A stretch of DNA of 64,000 nt from positions 449,901-513,900 of the forward strand of contig NZ_LQWV01000012.1 in assembly GCF_001553855.1 (NCBI RefSeq), read 5' to 3'. The notes below the pieces were generated by a model. It was not told where the DNA came from. It saw only the letters and a program-made list of their open reading frames with translations, and made no database searches. The stretch comes from Streptococcus gordonii. GTDB lineage: Bacteria > Bacillota > Bacilli > Lactobacillales > Streptococcaceae. The position numbers were made by a program, and so were the translations under genes. Below, one piece after another: positions 54,981-64,000 of this stretch (positions are counted from its first letter, which is position 1; each line of letters opens with the position of its first letter).

Positions 54981-56270
54981 TCATTCCGGATTAATCTTAG
55001 AAACATATTTGAGCTCCTTTATTGCGGGTTGGCGGTAGAGAAAGAGAGCGCTAATACTGATACAAAATCCTGCAAGGATGAGAAGAAGTCCATAACCTCG
55101 GCCACTTCCTGTTCCGATGATGGAGCCGAGCCAAGTGGCTAATGCTCCTTTTGGGAGGAGGAGTGGTTTAAAGAAGCTATCGGCCACCCAGCCCATGCTG
55201 GCATAGGCGATGACGTAACCGAACTGAGAGATGATTCCGATTGTCCCCCAGGCTTTCCCTTGCTCACTCTTATCTATATTTAAGCGAATCAAATAATCAA
55301 TAGCCGTATTCGCAAAAGGCAGAGACATAAACAGTAAGAAGCCAAAAAAGCAAATCCAGACTAGGTTTTCTTTACTGCCCATACCTGCCATAAAGATTCC
55401 CAATAAACCTAATGACAGACTAAGAATCAAATGAAAATGCCTTTTAATGGAAAAGATTCCTAAGATAAGTCCGCCAAGGAGCATACCGCTACTGGAAATG
55501 GCGATGGTCCAACCAACTTCCTGACTAGAGGCAAAGCCCAGAATCATAGGAGAAAGCAAAATCTCAACAGTCCCTAGAAAGAAAGAGAAAGCTGTTCCCA
55601 GTAAAACCAAGAGCCAGATTCCTCTTTTTTCATGGATAATCTGAAAGCCTCGTATAAATTCACTCCAGAAAGGATGAGGTGTAGACTTTCTCGGACTTTT
55701 GATGTGACGGCGAGCGATCAGGCTACAAATAACAGTCACAAAAATAGTTGAAAAATCAATTAAGAGGATCTGACCGATTGTCCCCCGAGCTAAGATCAGT
55801 CCAGCGAGACTAGGGGAAATGAGGTAACGAGCAATGCCGTTGATCTGTGAGAGACCGGTTGCCTTGGAAATCTGATCTTCCGGAACCAGGTCGGAAATGG
55901 TGGCTCGAAAAGCTGGGTTAACCAAAGCAGAAAATACGGAACTAATTGCTGCACCAAGGCAAATCTGAGGTATGGAAGGTTGATGAACCTGTAAACTAAA
56001 GTAAATCCAGAGAACTCCCAGACCTGATAGACCATCACCCAGAGCCATTAGAAGACGACGGTCATAACGATCGGCTAGAATCCCTGCCAAGGGAGTCATC
56101 AAGAGCCCAGGTAAAAAAGCACAAAGGGTAACTAGGGCAGAAGAAGCAGCTTGACCAGTCAGCTGGTAGATGTAAATTCCTAGTGCAAAAGAGGTCATAC
56201 CTGTTCCGATTTCCGAAATAAAAGTTCCTAGCCATATCAGTAGATAGATCTTAAAGCCACTATATTTCAT
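54981..56270 (-). CDS. MFS transporter
   Basis: The 429-residue protein has about twelve hydrophobic helices and the early MFS motif A in GILADRYDRRLLMALGDG. It resembles the MFS group with macrolide efflux proteins. It sits 12 bases after a TetR regulator on the same strand, with the regulator transcribed first. Export of a drug or metabolite controlled by that regulator is a fair inference. No substrate can be assigned. Confidence 0.85.
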   Translation of the reverse strand: MKYSGFKIYLLIWLGTFISEIGTGMTSFALGIYIYQLTGQAASSALVTLCAFLPGLLMTPLAGILADRYDRRLLMALGDGLSGLGVLWIYFSLQVHQPSIPQICLGAAISSVFSALVNPAFRATISDLVPEDQISKATGLSQINGIARYLISPSLAGLILARGTIGQILLIDFSTIFVTVICSLIARRHIKSPRKSTPHPFWSEFIRGFQIIHEKRGIWLLVLLGTAFSFFLGTVEILLSPMILGFASSQEVGWTIAISSSGMLLGGLILGIFSIKRHFHLILSLSLGLLGIFMAGMGSKENLVWICFFGFLLFMSLPFANTAIDYLIRLNIDKSEQGKAWGTIGIISQFGYVIAYASMGWVADSFFKPLLLPKGALATWLGSIIGTGSGRGYGLLLILAGFCISISALFLYRQPAIKELKYVSKINPE

Positions 56271-56282
56271 AAGGAGCCTCCT

Positions 56283-56885
56283 TTAGTGGATTAATTGTTC
56301 TAAAGAAGCAAAATACCCTTCTTTTGTTTGAAAAATTTTCTCTAATAGGTAGATGAAAGCTTGAATTTTATGATTTTTTTCTGCTTGGTCAAATTTTTGG
56401 AAGGAGCTGTTAAAAATCTGCAAGGAGTAAGTTAGCATCATCTCGATACTCTCATAAGGATAAGCCGTTCGCATCTCGCCTGTTTGAAAGCCTTCTTGAA
56501 AAAGGGGATAGAGGATTTGAGGGACTTTGCTCAATAAGATTTGATTGGTTTTTTCGTGAAGAAGTGCGTTTTGGGGCGCGTGTAAGTGGTCTAAAAGTTC
56601 TTGGCCATCTTTTTGCATATTCAATGAAGCTAGAGCACCCATTAATCTTTCAAGTATTGGAAGTTGTTTTTGCTCCACCCAAATGCGCACTTGCTCAAAA
56701 GATCGATCAATCCAACGTTCAATGATGGCATCCATAATCTCTTCTTTTGAGGTAAAGTAATAATAGAGGGTTCCTTTTGCAATCTGGGTTGCATCTAGAA
56801 TCTGAGCGATAGATGTTTGGTCAAACCCTTGTTCGATAAACATTTTTTCTGCTACATCTAAGATAAATTCTTTTTTATTTGCCAT
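56283..56885 (-). CDS. TetR-family transcription regulator
   Basis: The 200-residue regulator has a TetR-type helix-turn-helix near residues 10-55: VAEKMFIEQGFDQTSIAQILDATQIAKGTLYYYFTSKEE, seen in the pieces TSIAQILDA and IAKGTLYYYFTSKEE. The C-terminal ligand domain is variable. It is upstream of an MFS gene in the same operon and has an inverted repeat over its leader, consistent with autoregulation. Confidence 0.9.
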   Translation of the reverse strand: MANKKEFILDVAEKMFIEQGFDQTSIAQILDATQIAKGTLYYYFTSKEEIMDAIIERWIDRSFEQVRIWVEQKQLPILERLMGALASLNMQKDGQELLDHLHAPQNALLHEKTNQILLSKVPQILYPLFQEGFQTGEMRTAYPYESIEMMLTYSLQIFNSSFQKFDQAEKNHKIQAFIYLLEKIFQTKEGYFASLEQLIH

Positions 56886-56906
56886 GAGAAACTCCTAAAT
56901 TTATCT

Positions 56907-56966
56907 ACCGACCGTCGGTCGATCATTTTCTATCTACAGAATACTCTTTTTGGAAAAGATTGTCAA
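56907..56966 (-). promoter_or_regulatory. TetR/MFS promoter with inverted-repeat operator
   Basis: Read on the minus strand, TTGACA (56961-56966) and TATTCT (56938-56943) are 17 bases apart. Downstream of the expected start lies ACCGAC-C-GTCGGT (56907-56919), an inverted repeat with one centre base, flanked by a further CG-rich repeat. It is the most GC-rich patch in an AT-rich leader and is a good candidate TetR operator. Confidence 0.7.
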
Positions 56967-57099
56967 TAATTTAGCCACTTCTTCAAAATTTTGATATAAT
57001 GACTACAACAGTAGATTTTCTGTTTATTTATATTTCTTAGGGATGGGGACTTACAGTGGCTATTCCATTCCTACAATGTTGTTAAAAAGGAGACTTCTT

Positions 57100-57669
57100 A
57101 TGTCATTTATTATTACTATTGCAGTTGTTGTCGTTATAGTCTTGTTTGTGATTTCTGTTTATAATTCGCTTGTTCGGGCACGGATGCAGACACAAGAAGC
57201 ATGGAGTCAGATCGATGTTCAACTTAAGCGTCGGAATGACTTGCTTCCTAACTTGATTGAAACTGTTAAAGGTTATGGGAAATATGAACAAGCTACTTTA
57301 GAAAAAGTGACTCAGTTGCGTGCTCAAGTTGCGTCTGCTTCTTCACCTGCTGATGCGATGAAGGCCAGCGATGCCTTGACTCGTCAGATTTCAGGAATTT
57401 TTGCTGTTGCAGAAAGTTATCCTGATTTGAAGGCAAATGAGAATTACTTGAAGTTGCAAGAAGAATTGACAAACACTGAAAATAAGATTTCTTACTCACG
57501 ACAGCTTTATAACTCTGTTGCTGGTAACTATAATGTGAAGTTGCAAGCTTTCCCAAGTAATGTTATTGCAGGAATGTTTGCCTTTAGACCTGCTGATTTC
57601 TTGTCTACTCCTGAAGAAGAAAAAGCTGTGCCTAAAGTTGATTTTGGTAGCAATGGTTTAGGTGAGTAA
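57100..57669 (+). CDS. lemA: LemA family membrane protein
   Basis: The 189-residue protein has an N-terminal membrane helix (residues about 3-24) and a helical body with the LemA signature [36 protein letters not shown], given here in the part [16 protein letters not shown]. The pairing with htpX is conserved in streptococci. I chose the ATG at 57100 because the SD AAAAGGAGA precedes it. A -10 TATAAT lies at 56995-57000. Its function is not established; a role with HtpX at the membrane is inferred. Confidence 0.88.
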   Translation: MSFIITIAVVVVIVLFVISVYNSLVRARMQTQEAWSQIDVQLKRRNDLLPNLIETVKGYGKYEQATLEKVTQLRAQVASASSPADAMKASDALTRQISGIFAVAESYPDLKANENYLKLQEELTNTENKISYSRQLYNSVAGNYNVKLQAFPSNVIAGMFAFRPADFLSTPEEEKAVPKVDFGSNGLGE

Positions 57670-57670
57670 T

Positions 57671-58564
57671 ATGTTATTTGAACAAATTGCTGCAAATAAA
57701 AGGCGGACCTGGTTTCTCTTGGTCGCCTTCTTTGCTCTTTTAGCTCTTATCGGAGCAGCTGCGGGCTATCTTTGGATGAATTCTCCTTTGGGTGGGATGA
57801 TTATTGCCTTCATTATTGGACTTATTTATGCTATCACGATGATTTTTCAATCTACCGAGGTAGTCATGTCCATGAATGGTGCTCGACAAGTGTCTGAGCA
57901 AGAAGCACCTGAACTTTACCATATTGTTCAAGATATGGCGATGGTAGCTCAGGTTCCAATGCCTAGGGTTTATATTGTGGAAGATGATTCTCCCAACGCT
58001 TTTGCGACGGGATCTAATCCTGAAAATGCTGCTGTCGCAGCGACAACTGGTCTTTTAAGACTGATGAATCGCGAGGAATTAGAGGGTGTCATAGGGCATG
58101 AAGTTAGTCATATTCGCAACTATGATATTCGTATTTCAACCATTGCAGTCGCCCTGGCTAGTGCCATTACCATGATATCGAGTGTTGCTGGCCGGATGAT
58201 GTGGTACGGTGGAGGACGAAGAAGGAATGATCGTGATGATGATAGTGGTCTTGGTCTTTTGATGTTAGTCTTTTCATTAATTGCTATTATATTAGCCCCT
58301 TTGGCAGCTACCCTGGTTCAGTTGGCCATTTCCCGTCAACGTGAATTTTTAGCAGATGCTTCAAGTGTTGAGTTGACTAGAAATCCTCAAGGAATGATTA
58401 GAGCCCTGCAAAAATTGGATAATAGTGAGCCCATGCACCGCCATGTAGATGATGCTAGTGCGGCCTTGTATATTAGCGATCCGAAGAAAAAAGGTGGCCT
58501 GCAAAAACTTTTCTACACTCACCCACCGATCTCTGAGCGGGTAGAAAGATTAAGAAAAATGTAA
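57671..58564 (+). CDS. htpX: HtpX, membrane zinc metalloprotease
   Basis: HtpX (297 residues) degrades misfolded membrane proteins. It has about four hydrophobic segments and the zinc motif HEVSH in [17 protein letters not shown], with a later glutamate in [14 protein letters not shown] as third ligand. I chose the ATG at 57671 after the SD AGGTGAG, immediately downstream of the lemA stop. A short hairpin terminator follows. Confidence 0.93.
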   Translation: MLFEQIAANKRRTWFLLVAFFALLALIGAAAGYLWMNSPLGGMIIAFIIGLIYAITMIFQSTEVVMSMNGARQVSEQEAPELYHIVQDMAMVAQVPMPRVYIVEDDSPNAFATGSNPENAAVAATTGLLRLMNREELEGVIGHEVSHIRNYDIRISTIAVALASAITMISSVAGRMMWYGGGRRRNDRDDDSGLGLLMLVFSLIAIILAPLAATLVQLAISRQREFLADASSVELTRNPQGMIRALQKLDNSEPMHRHVDDASAALYISDPKKKGGLQKLFYTHPPISERVERLRKM

Positions 58565-58593
58565 AAACTGGGGTTTTTCTCAGTTTTTTATTT
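58565..58593 (+). terminator. Terminator of lemA-htpX
   Basis: AAAAACTG and CAGTTTTT form a perfect 8-bp stem with a 10-base loop and T-tract immediately after the htpX stop. Confidence 0.75.
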
Positions 58594-58947
58594 TGACAAT
58601 GTTTCAAAGTTGGAGAGGAGTTATTTGTTGATTGTATGGTCAGTGTTACAGACAAAAATACTTGTCATAATAAAAAAGGATGAGATTCGCTTATGAACTG
58701 TGTAGGTGTTAAATACCTGGTATGTGCAGTTCTTTTCTTTGGCCAAGGAAGATAAAAAGATTAGATATCTTTTATTTGGCGGATTTAAGCAGTAAGTCTT
58801 TCAAAACATCGTATTTTCAGATGTTTTAGTATCGAATTTAATAGGATGGAATCACTGAGAAATCTTTTGTTGCCAGCTCTTAACATAACTGTAAAATAGG
58901 ACTAGTATATTAAAAATAGAATTTTATTACATATATGCAAGTGAGGT
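58594..58947. other. Long region between htpX and rgg
   Basis: About 350 bases. At about 58692-58734 GAACTG pairs with CAGTTC around an inner AGGT/ACCT, then TTTTCTTT, so a stem-loop or terminator is likely. The same segment also opens a 20-codon frame (58693-58755) after GGATGAG. The rest is AT-rich, with a TATATT-like -10 near 58907-58912 that could serve rgg. Confidence 0.4.
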
Positions 58948-59841
58948 ATGCTTATCGTAAAGTCGTCGGGAAAAATTTTAAAAATCATTAGAGAATCAAA
59001 GAATATGTCCCTCAAAGAAGTGGCGGCAGGTGATATTTCTGTTGCCCAGCTGTCTCGATATGAACGAGGTATTAGTAGCCTTACAGTTGATTCTTTTTAT
59101 AGTTGCCTCAGGAACATGTCTGTCTCTTTGGCTGAATTTCAGTATGTTTATCATAATTATAGGGAAGCTGATGATGTTGTATTGTCTCAAAAACTTTCTG
59201 AGGCTCAGCGTGAGAATAATGTCGTTAAATTAGAAAGTATTTTAGCTGGTTCTGAAGCCATGGCTCAAGAATTTCCAGAAAAAAAGAACTACAAGTTAAA
59301 TACCATTGTAATCAGGGCTGCCTTAACGACCTGTAATCCAGACTATCAAGTCAGTAAGGAAGACATTGAGTTTTTGACAGATTATCTCTTTTCTGTTGAA
59401 GAATGGGGCCGCTATGAGCTTTGGATCTTTACAAACAGTGTGAACCTATTGACCTTAGAAACACTGGAAACTTTTGCCAGTGAAATGATTAATCGCACTC
59501 AATTTTACAATAACCTGCCGGAGAATCGTCGACGGATTATTAAGATGTTACTTAATGTTGTAGGTGTTTGTATAGAGGACAATCATTTACAAGTAGCTAT
59601 GAAATTTCTTAATTATATTGATAATACAAAAATCCCTGAGACGGATCTTTATGACCGGGTGCTGATCAAATATCATAAGGCCCTTTATTCTTATAAAGTC
59701 GGCAATCCTCATGCTCGGAATGATATTGAACAATGTTTGTCAACTTTTGAATATTTAGATTCTTTTGGTGTTGCTCAAAAACTCAAAGAACAATTTGAGC
59801 GAATTCAGCTAACAGTAGTTGCAGATTTGCAAATAGAATAG
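58948..59841 (+). CDS. rgg: Rgg-family transcription regulator of the glucosyltransferase gene
   Basis: The 297-residue Rgg regulator has an N-terminal XRE-type HTH (residues about 6-65: LKEVAAGDISVAQLSRYERG) and a helical TPR-like C-terminal domain about 70-290, as in peptide-responsive RRNPP proteins. It sits directly upstream of a glucansucrase, the arrangement known for rgg-gtfG of S. gordonii, where Rgg activates gtf expression. The start is ATG 58948 with AGTGAGG close by (about 2 bases), so translation may be modest. Confidence 0.93.
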   Translation: MLIVKSSGKILKIIRESKNMSLKEVAAGDISVAQLSRYERGISSLTVDSFYSCLRNMSVSLAEFQYVYHNYREADDVVLSQKLSEAQRENNVVKLESILAGSEAMAQEFPEKKNYKLNTIVIRAALTTCNPDYQVSKEDIEFLTDYLFSVEEWGRYELWIFTNSVNLLTLETLETFASEMINRTQFYNNLPENRRRIIKMLLNVVGVCIEDNHLQVAMKFLNYIDNTKIPETDLYDRVLIKYHKALYSYKVGNPHARNDIEQCLSTFEYLDSFGVAQKLKEQFERIQLTVVADLQIE

Positions 59842-59902
59842 AACCTCCTCTGAAAAAGATTAAAATAAGGGTAAAACTTTATACTATTTTCAGAAGGAGG
59901 TT
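59842..59902 (+). promoter_or_regulatory. Stem covering the gtf ribosome binding site, with internal promoter
   Basis: AACCTCCTCTGAAAA (59842-59856) pairs with the segment 59887-59902, which contains the gtf SD AGGAGG, leaving one bulged A and a 30-base loop. Within the loop is a -10-like TATACT (59880-59885), so a transcript starting there (about 59891) lacks the 5' arm and keeps its SD free. A read-through transcript from rgg would hide the SD. Confidence 0.7.
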
Positions 59903-59907
59903 TTATG

Positions 59908-62900
59908 ATGGAGAAAAAAGTTCATTATAAAATGCATAAGGTTAAGAAGAACTGGGTAGCGATTGCTGTTACCTCCCTGGCTCTTCTTGTGGCTCCAAAG
60001 GCCTTGGGGATTGAATCAGGTGTGATCTATGCGGATGATGCTAATCAAGTGGCCGATGTAAAAGAACAGTCCGCTGTTCAGAGCAAGGACTCGGAGCAAA
60101 CTACTTCAGACAAAGCAACGGACTCTTCGCAACTGGAAGTAAAAGAACAGGCTTCTTCTAGCAAAGAAACCTATCAAGCTAGTGCGGCAACCAATCCAAC
60201 AGCTAACGAACAGACGACGCAACAGAATAAAGAAGTTGAAACTTCAAGAACTGACTCCAGACATGAATTGACTCAGAAAACGAGTGATGACTCTTCTGAA
60301 AAGAGCGGCTCCTCTCAAGAGCCTAAAGTAGCCGATCAGGCTGAGTCAACTGACAAAGCTCAAGATGCATTACAGGCTAAACAAGATAGTAGAGCCAATG
60401 ATCAAGAAGAAACTACCGAAAATGTAGCAAAAGCTACCGTTTCTGACAAGATTATAGCGACTCCAAAGAAAGGGCGTTTGCCAGAACCAGCCCAAAGAAA
60501 AGAATCAATAACCGAGAAAATGCTGGCTGCTCAAGCACAAGCTGCGCCGGTAAATACTGAGCATGATGACGATGTGTTGGCCCATATCAAGACGATTGAT
60601 GGCAAGAAATACTATGTTCAGGATGACGGCACAGTTAAGAAAAACTTTGCAGTTGAGCTCAATGGAAAAATTCTTTATTTTGATGCAGAAACCGGGGCTT
60701 TGGTTGATTCAAATGAATATCAGTTCCAGCAAGGAACCAGCAGTCTCAATAATGAATTCACCCAAAAGAATGCTTTTTATGGTACGACTGACAAGGATAT
60801 TGAGACTGTAGATGGCTATTTGACAGCAGATAGCTGGTATCGTCCAAAGTTCATCTTAAAAGATGGAAAAACATGGACTGCCTCGACAGAAACAGACTTG
60901 CGTCCCCTTTTAATGGCTTGGTGGCCTGACAAGCGGACTCAGATTAATTACCTCAACTATATGAATCAAGAAAATTTGGGGATTGGCGCTTTTGAAAGCA
61001 AGACCGAGCAAGTTCTTTTAACAGATGCTGTTCAGCAAGTGCAGCGAAAAATTGAAGAAAGGATTAGCAAAGAAGGCGACACAAAATGGTTGAGAACGCT
61101 GATGAGTGCCTTTGTCAAAACTCAGCCAAATTGGAATATTAAGACAGAATCTGAAACAACTGGGACGAACAAGGACCATCTGCAAGGTGGAGCCCTACTC
61201 TATACAAATAGTGATAAGACATCTCATGCCAACTCTAGATATCGTCTGCTTAACCGCACTCCAACCAGCCAGACCGGTACGCCTAAATACTTCATCGATA
61301 AGTCAAATGGTGGTTATGAGTTCCTATTAGCCAATGATTTTGATAACTCTAATCCAGCTGTTCAAGCTGAGCAGCTAAACTGGCTCCACTATATGATGAA
61401 CTTCGGAAGTATCGTGGCCAATGATCCAACTGCTAACTTTGACGGAGTCCGAGTTGACGCAGTGGATAATGTCAATGCAGACTTGCTTCAGATTGCCTCT
61501 GACTACTTTAAGTCCCGCTACAAGGTTGGAGAAAGTGAAGAAGAAGCCATCAAGCATCTATCTATCTTGGAAGCTTGGTCAGATAACGACCCTGATTATA
61601 ATAAGGATACTAAGGGTTCTCAACTAGCAATTGATAACAAGCTTCGTCTATCCTTGCTTTATTCGTTCATGCGTAAGCTTTCTATCCGTAGTGGAGTAGA
61701 GCCAACGATTACGAATAGTCTGAATGACCGTTCTACTGAAAAGAAAAATGGCGAGCGGATGGCCAACTATATCTTTGTTCGGGCTCATGACAGTGAAGTA
61801 CAAACTGTTATTGCTGATATCATTCGGGAAAATATCAATCCAAACACGGATGGTTTGACCTTTACCATGGATGAGCTCAAGCAAGCCTTCAAGATCTACA
61901 ACGAAGATATGCGAAAGGCGGACAAGAAGTATACGCAGTTCAACATTCCAACTGCACATGCTCTCATGCTCTCCAATAAAGACTCCATCACTCGGGTCTA
62001 CTATGGCGACCTCTATACTGATGATGGCCAATATATGGAGAAAAAATCTCCTTACTACGATGCCATTGATGCCTTGTTGCGGGCTCGGATTAAGTATGTA
62101 GCTGGTGGCCAGGATATGAAAGTCACCTATATGGGTGTACCTCGTGAGGCTGATAAATGGTCATACAATGGTATTTTGACTTCTGTTCGCTACGGTACTG
62201 GTGCCAATGAAGCAACGGATGAAGGAACAGCAGAAACTCGTACTCAAGGGATGGCAGTTATTGCTTCTAACAACCCTAACCTGAAACTGAACGAATGGGA
62301 TAAACTGCAAGTCAATATGGGAGCAGCCCATAAGAATCAATACTACCGTCCTGTGCTCTTGACGACCAAAGATGGGATTTCCCGCTATCTAACTGACGAA
62401 GAAGTGCCACAATCGCTCTGGAAGAAGACGGATGCCAATGGTATTTTGACCTTTGATATGAATGATATCGCAGGCTACAGCAATGTCCAAGTTTCTGGTT
62501 ATCTGGCTGTTTGGGTCCCAGTTGGTGCTAAAGAGAATCAGGATGCTCGTGTAACAGCTAGCAAGAAGAAAAATGCTAGCGGTCAGGTTTATGAATCTAG
62601 TCCTGCTCTTGATTCGCAGCTGATTTACGAAGGCTTCTCTAATTTCCAAGACTTTGCAACTCGCGATGACCAATATACCAATAAGGTCATTGCTAAAAAT
62701 GTTAACCTCTTCAAGGAATGGGGAGTGACTTCATTTGAGTTGCCACCTCAGTATGTATCTAGCCAAGACGGTACATTCCTAGATTCTATTATCCAAAATG
62801 GTTATGCCTTTGAAGATCGCTATGATATGGCAATGAGCAAGAACAATAAATATGGTTCTTTAGATGACCTGCTCAATACTCTCCGTGCTCTTCACAGTGT

Positions 62901-64000
62901 TAATATCCAAGCTATTGCGGACTGGGTGCCAGACCAAATCTACAACCTGCCAGGCAAGGAAGTGGTAACGGCAACTCGTGTCAACAACTACGGAACCTAT
63001 CGTGAAGGCGCAGAAATCAAAGAAAAACTTTATGTGGCTAATAGTAAGACCAATGGGACCGACTACCAAGGCAAGTATGGTGGAGCCTTCTTGGATGAGC
63101 TTAAAGCTAAATATCCAGAAATCTTTGAACGAGTACAAATTTCTAACGGCCAAAAGATGACGACTGATGAGAAGATTACCAAGTGGTCGGCTAAGTACTT
63201 CAACGGAACCAATATCTTAGGTCGTGGTGCTTACTATGTTCTTAAAGACTGGGGAAGCAAAGAATACCTGTCTAACAAGAATGGAGAGACAGCATTACCT
63301 AAACAGCTGGTCAATAAAGAAGCTTCCACAGGATTTGTAAAAGACACAAATGGCTTTAAGTTCTATTCAACTAGTGGTAATCAAGCTAAAGACACTTTTA
63401 TCCAGGATGAAAATGGCAATTGGTATTACTTTGATAATCAAGGATATCTAGTAACAGGAGTTCGTGAGATTGATGGCAAGCAGCTTTACTTCATGAAGAA
63501 TGGGGTTCAGTTGCGTGATGCTTTACAAGAAGATGAAAATGGCAATCAGTACTACTATGATAAGACTGGTGCCAAGGTTCTCAACCGTTACTACACTTCT
63601 GATGGCCAAAACTGGCGTTATTTCGATGCTAATGGTGTTATGGCTAGGGGTCTCGTCAAGATAGGAGATGGCCAGCAATACTTTGACCAAAATGGTTATC
63701 AAGTTAAGGGTAAGGTTGTACGTGCTAAGGATGGCAAACTTCGATACTTTGACAAGGATTCAGGAAATGCTGTCATCAATCGTTTTGCTCAGGGTGACAA
63801 CCCAAGTGATTGGTACTATTTTGGAGCAGACGGAGTCGCTCTAACAGGCCTTCAAAAGATTGGTCAGCAAACCCTCTACTTCGGCCAAGATGGCAAGCAG
63901 GTCAAGGGTCAAGTAGTGACACTAGCAGATAAGAGCATTCGTTACTTCGATGCCAATTCAGGCGAGATGGCCGTCGGCAAGTTTGCAGAAGGTGCTAAAA
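59908..64000 (+). CDS. gtfG: GH70 glucansucrase (glucosyltransferase), 3' end beyond the window
   Basis: The first 1364 codons of a secreted glucosyltransferase that builds alpha-glucan from sucrose. A long YK-type signal peptide (residues about 1-48) is followed by an Ala/Glu/Ser/Thr-rich variable region to about 200. GH70 motifs occur in permuted order: DGVRVDAVD (nucleophile Asp517), ILEAWSDND (Glu555), FVRAHDSEV (Asp628), and motif [13 protein letters not shown] near 1005-1016. The 38- and 73-residue spacing matches characterised enzymes. Glucan-binding YYF repeats start near 1150. ATG 59905 is an alternative start. The species cannot be settled, so gtfP is the other possible name. Adhesion and biofilm roles are inferred. 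Confidence 0.93.
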   Translation, partial: MEKKVHYKMHKVKKNWVAIAVTSLALLVAPKALGIESGVIYADDANQVADVKEQSAVQSKDSEQTTSDKATDSSQLEVKEQASSSKETYQASAATNPTANEQTTQQNKEVETSRTDSRHELTQKTSDDSSEKSGSSQEPKVADQAESTDKAQDALQAKQDSRANDQEETTENVAKATVSDKIIATPKKGRLPEPAQRKESITEKMLAAQAQAAPVNTEHDDDVLAHIKTIDGKKYYVQDDGTVKKNFAVELNGKILYFDAETGALVDSNEYQFQQGTSSLNNEFTQKNAFYGTTDKDIETVDGYLTADSWYRPKFILKDGKTWTASTETDLRPLLMAWWPDKRTQINYLNYMNQENLGIGAFESKTEQVLLTDAVQQVQRKIEERISKEGDTKWLRTLMSAFVKTQPNWNIKTESETTGTNKDHLQGGALLYTNSDKTSHANSRYRLLNRTPTSQTGTPKYFIDKSNGGYEFLLANDFDNSNPAVQAEQLNWLHYMMNFGSIVANDPTANFDGVRVDAVDNVNADLLQIASDYFKSRYKVGESEEEAIKHLSILEAWSDNDPDYNKDTKGSQLAIDNKLRLSLLYSFMRKLSIRSGVEPTITNSLNDRSTEKKNGERMANYIFVRAHDSEVQTVIADIIRENINPNTDGLTFTMDELKQAFKIYNEDMRKADKKYTQFNIPTAHALMLSNKDSITRVYYGDLYTDDGQYMEKKSPYYDAIDALLRARIKYVAGGQDMKVTYMGVPREADKWSYNGILTSVRYGTGANEATDEGTAETRTQGMAVIASNNPNLKLNEWDKLQVNMGAAHKNQYYRPVLLTTKDGISRYLTDEEVPQSLWKKTDANGILTFDMNDIAGYSNVQVSGYLAVWVPVGAKENQDARVTASKKKNASGQVYESSPALDSQLIYEGFSNFQDFATRDDQYTNKVIAKNVNLFKEWGVTSFELPPQYVSSQDGTFLDSIIQNGYAFEDRYDMAMSKNNKYGSLDDLLNTLRALHSVNIQAIADWVPDQIYNLPGKEVVTATRVNNYGTYREGAEIKEKLYVANSKTNGTDYQGKYGGAFLDELKAKYPEIFERVQISNGQKMTTDEKITKWSAKYFNGTNILGRGAYYVLKDWGSKEYLSNKNGETALPKQLVNKEASTGFVKDTNGFKFYSTSGNQAKDTFIQDENGNWYYFDNQGYLVTGVREIDGKQLYFMKNGVQLRDALQEDENGNQYYYDKTGAKVLNRYYTSDGQNWRYFDANGVMARGLVKIGDGQQYFDQNGYQVKGKVVRAKDGKLRYFDKDSGNAVINRFAQGDNPSDWYYFGADGVALTGLQKIGQQTLYFGQDGKQVKGQVVTLADKSIRYFDANSGEMAVGKFAEGAK

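Noticed and set aside
60563..60811. 82-codon plus-strand frame inside the glucansucrase gene
   Set aside because: It lies in another frame of the gtf coding sequence, whose own frame is open throughout and carries clear GH70 motifs.
1..64000. tRNA or rRNA genes, prophage or insertion sequences
   Set aside because: No cloverleaf-like or rRNA-like segments, integrase, transposase or phage genes were recognised by reading the window.

Overview
The window looks like a chromosomal segment of a low-GC oral streptococcus of the Streptococcus sanguinis/gordonii group. Supporting signs are the rgg-glucosyltransferase pair at the right end, CodY with the adjacent nicotinamidase, an LPNTG-anchored SEC10/PgrA-type surface protein, the relP-relR-relS operon, and streptococcal-style extended -10 promoters. 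I cannot settle the species from sequence reading alone. No prophage, insertion sequence, tRNA, rRNA or CRISPR array was recognised, so this appears to be core chromosome with a few accessory patches.

Layout, left to right. (1) 0.3-6.2 kb: an AlaT-type aminotransferase, the large coiled-coil surface protein, then codY-pncA behind a promoter carrying a near-perfect CodY box. (2) 6.2-11.8 kb: a T-box leader whose specifier reads AAC (Asn), then an aspartyl-tRNA synthetase and gatCAB; together these point to transamidation-based Asn-tRNA(Asn) synthesis. (3) 11.8-16.0 kb: a small hypothetical protein, butanediol dehydrogenase, an EamA transporter, a VTT membrane protein and a hypothetical membrane protein. 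(4) 16.1-21.8 kb: the ribosome-assembly/NAD cluster yqeG-yqeH-yhbY-nadD-yqeK-rsfS, then a methyltransferase and tmcAL. (5) 21.8-26.1 kb: two lipoproteins flanking a YebC-family protein, and an M20 amidohydrolase. (6) 26.2-31.3 kb: the methionine uptake operon (two binding proteins, an M20 peptidase, ATPase, permease; like atmABCDE of S. mutans). (7) 31.3-37.5 kb: a five-gene operon joining a heterodimeric ABC exporter to a complete ECF importer, with a CodY-like box and a palindrome over the promoter. (8) 37.6-39.1 kb: a SAM hydroxide adenosyltransferase-like protein and a UPF0397-type ECF S component. (9) 39.1-42.1 kb: an accessory-looking cluster of small membrane proteins, an XRE regulator, a CPBP protease, a tandem hairpin repeat and one member with an early stop. 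(10) 42.1-47.5 kb: trhO, a monooxygenase-like protein, an AraC regulator, small housekeeping-like proteins, a DJ-1/PfpI protein and a DUF4299-like protein. (11) 47.6-50.2 kb, minus strand: relP-relR-relS. (12) 50.4-54.2 kb: a nucleoside phosphorylase with ECF ATPase and T subunits. (13) 54.2-56.9 kb, minus strand: rsmG, and an MFS transporter with a TetR regulator. (14) 57.1-64.0 kb: lemA-htpX, rgg and the first 4.1 kb of a GH70 glucansucrase running off the end.

Major themes are nutrient sensing (CodY, T-box, relPRS), uptake (methionine ABC, two ECF systems), translation and ribosome maturation, and cell-surface or biofilm functions (surface protein, glucansucrase). The observations most worth following up are the Asn T-box over aspS, the exporter-ECF operon with its operator, the small-membrane-protein cluster with its hairpin repeat, and a stem that can hide the glucansucrase ribosome binding site.
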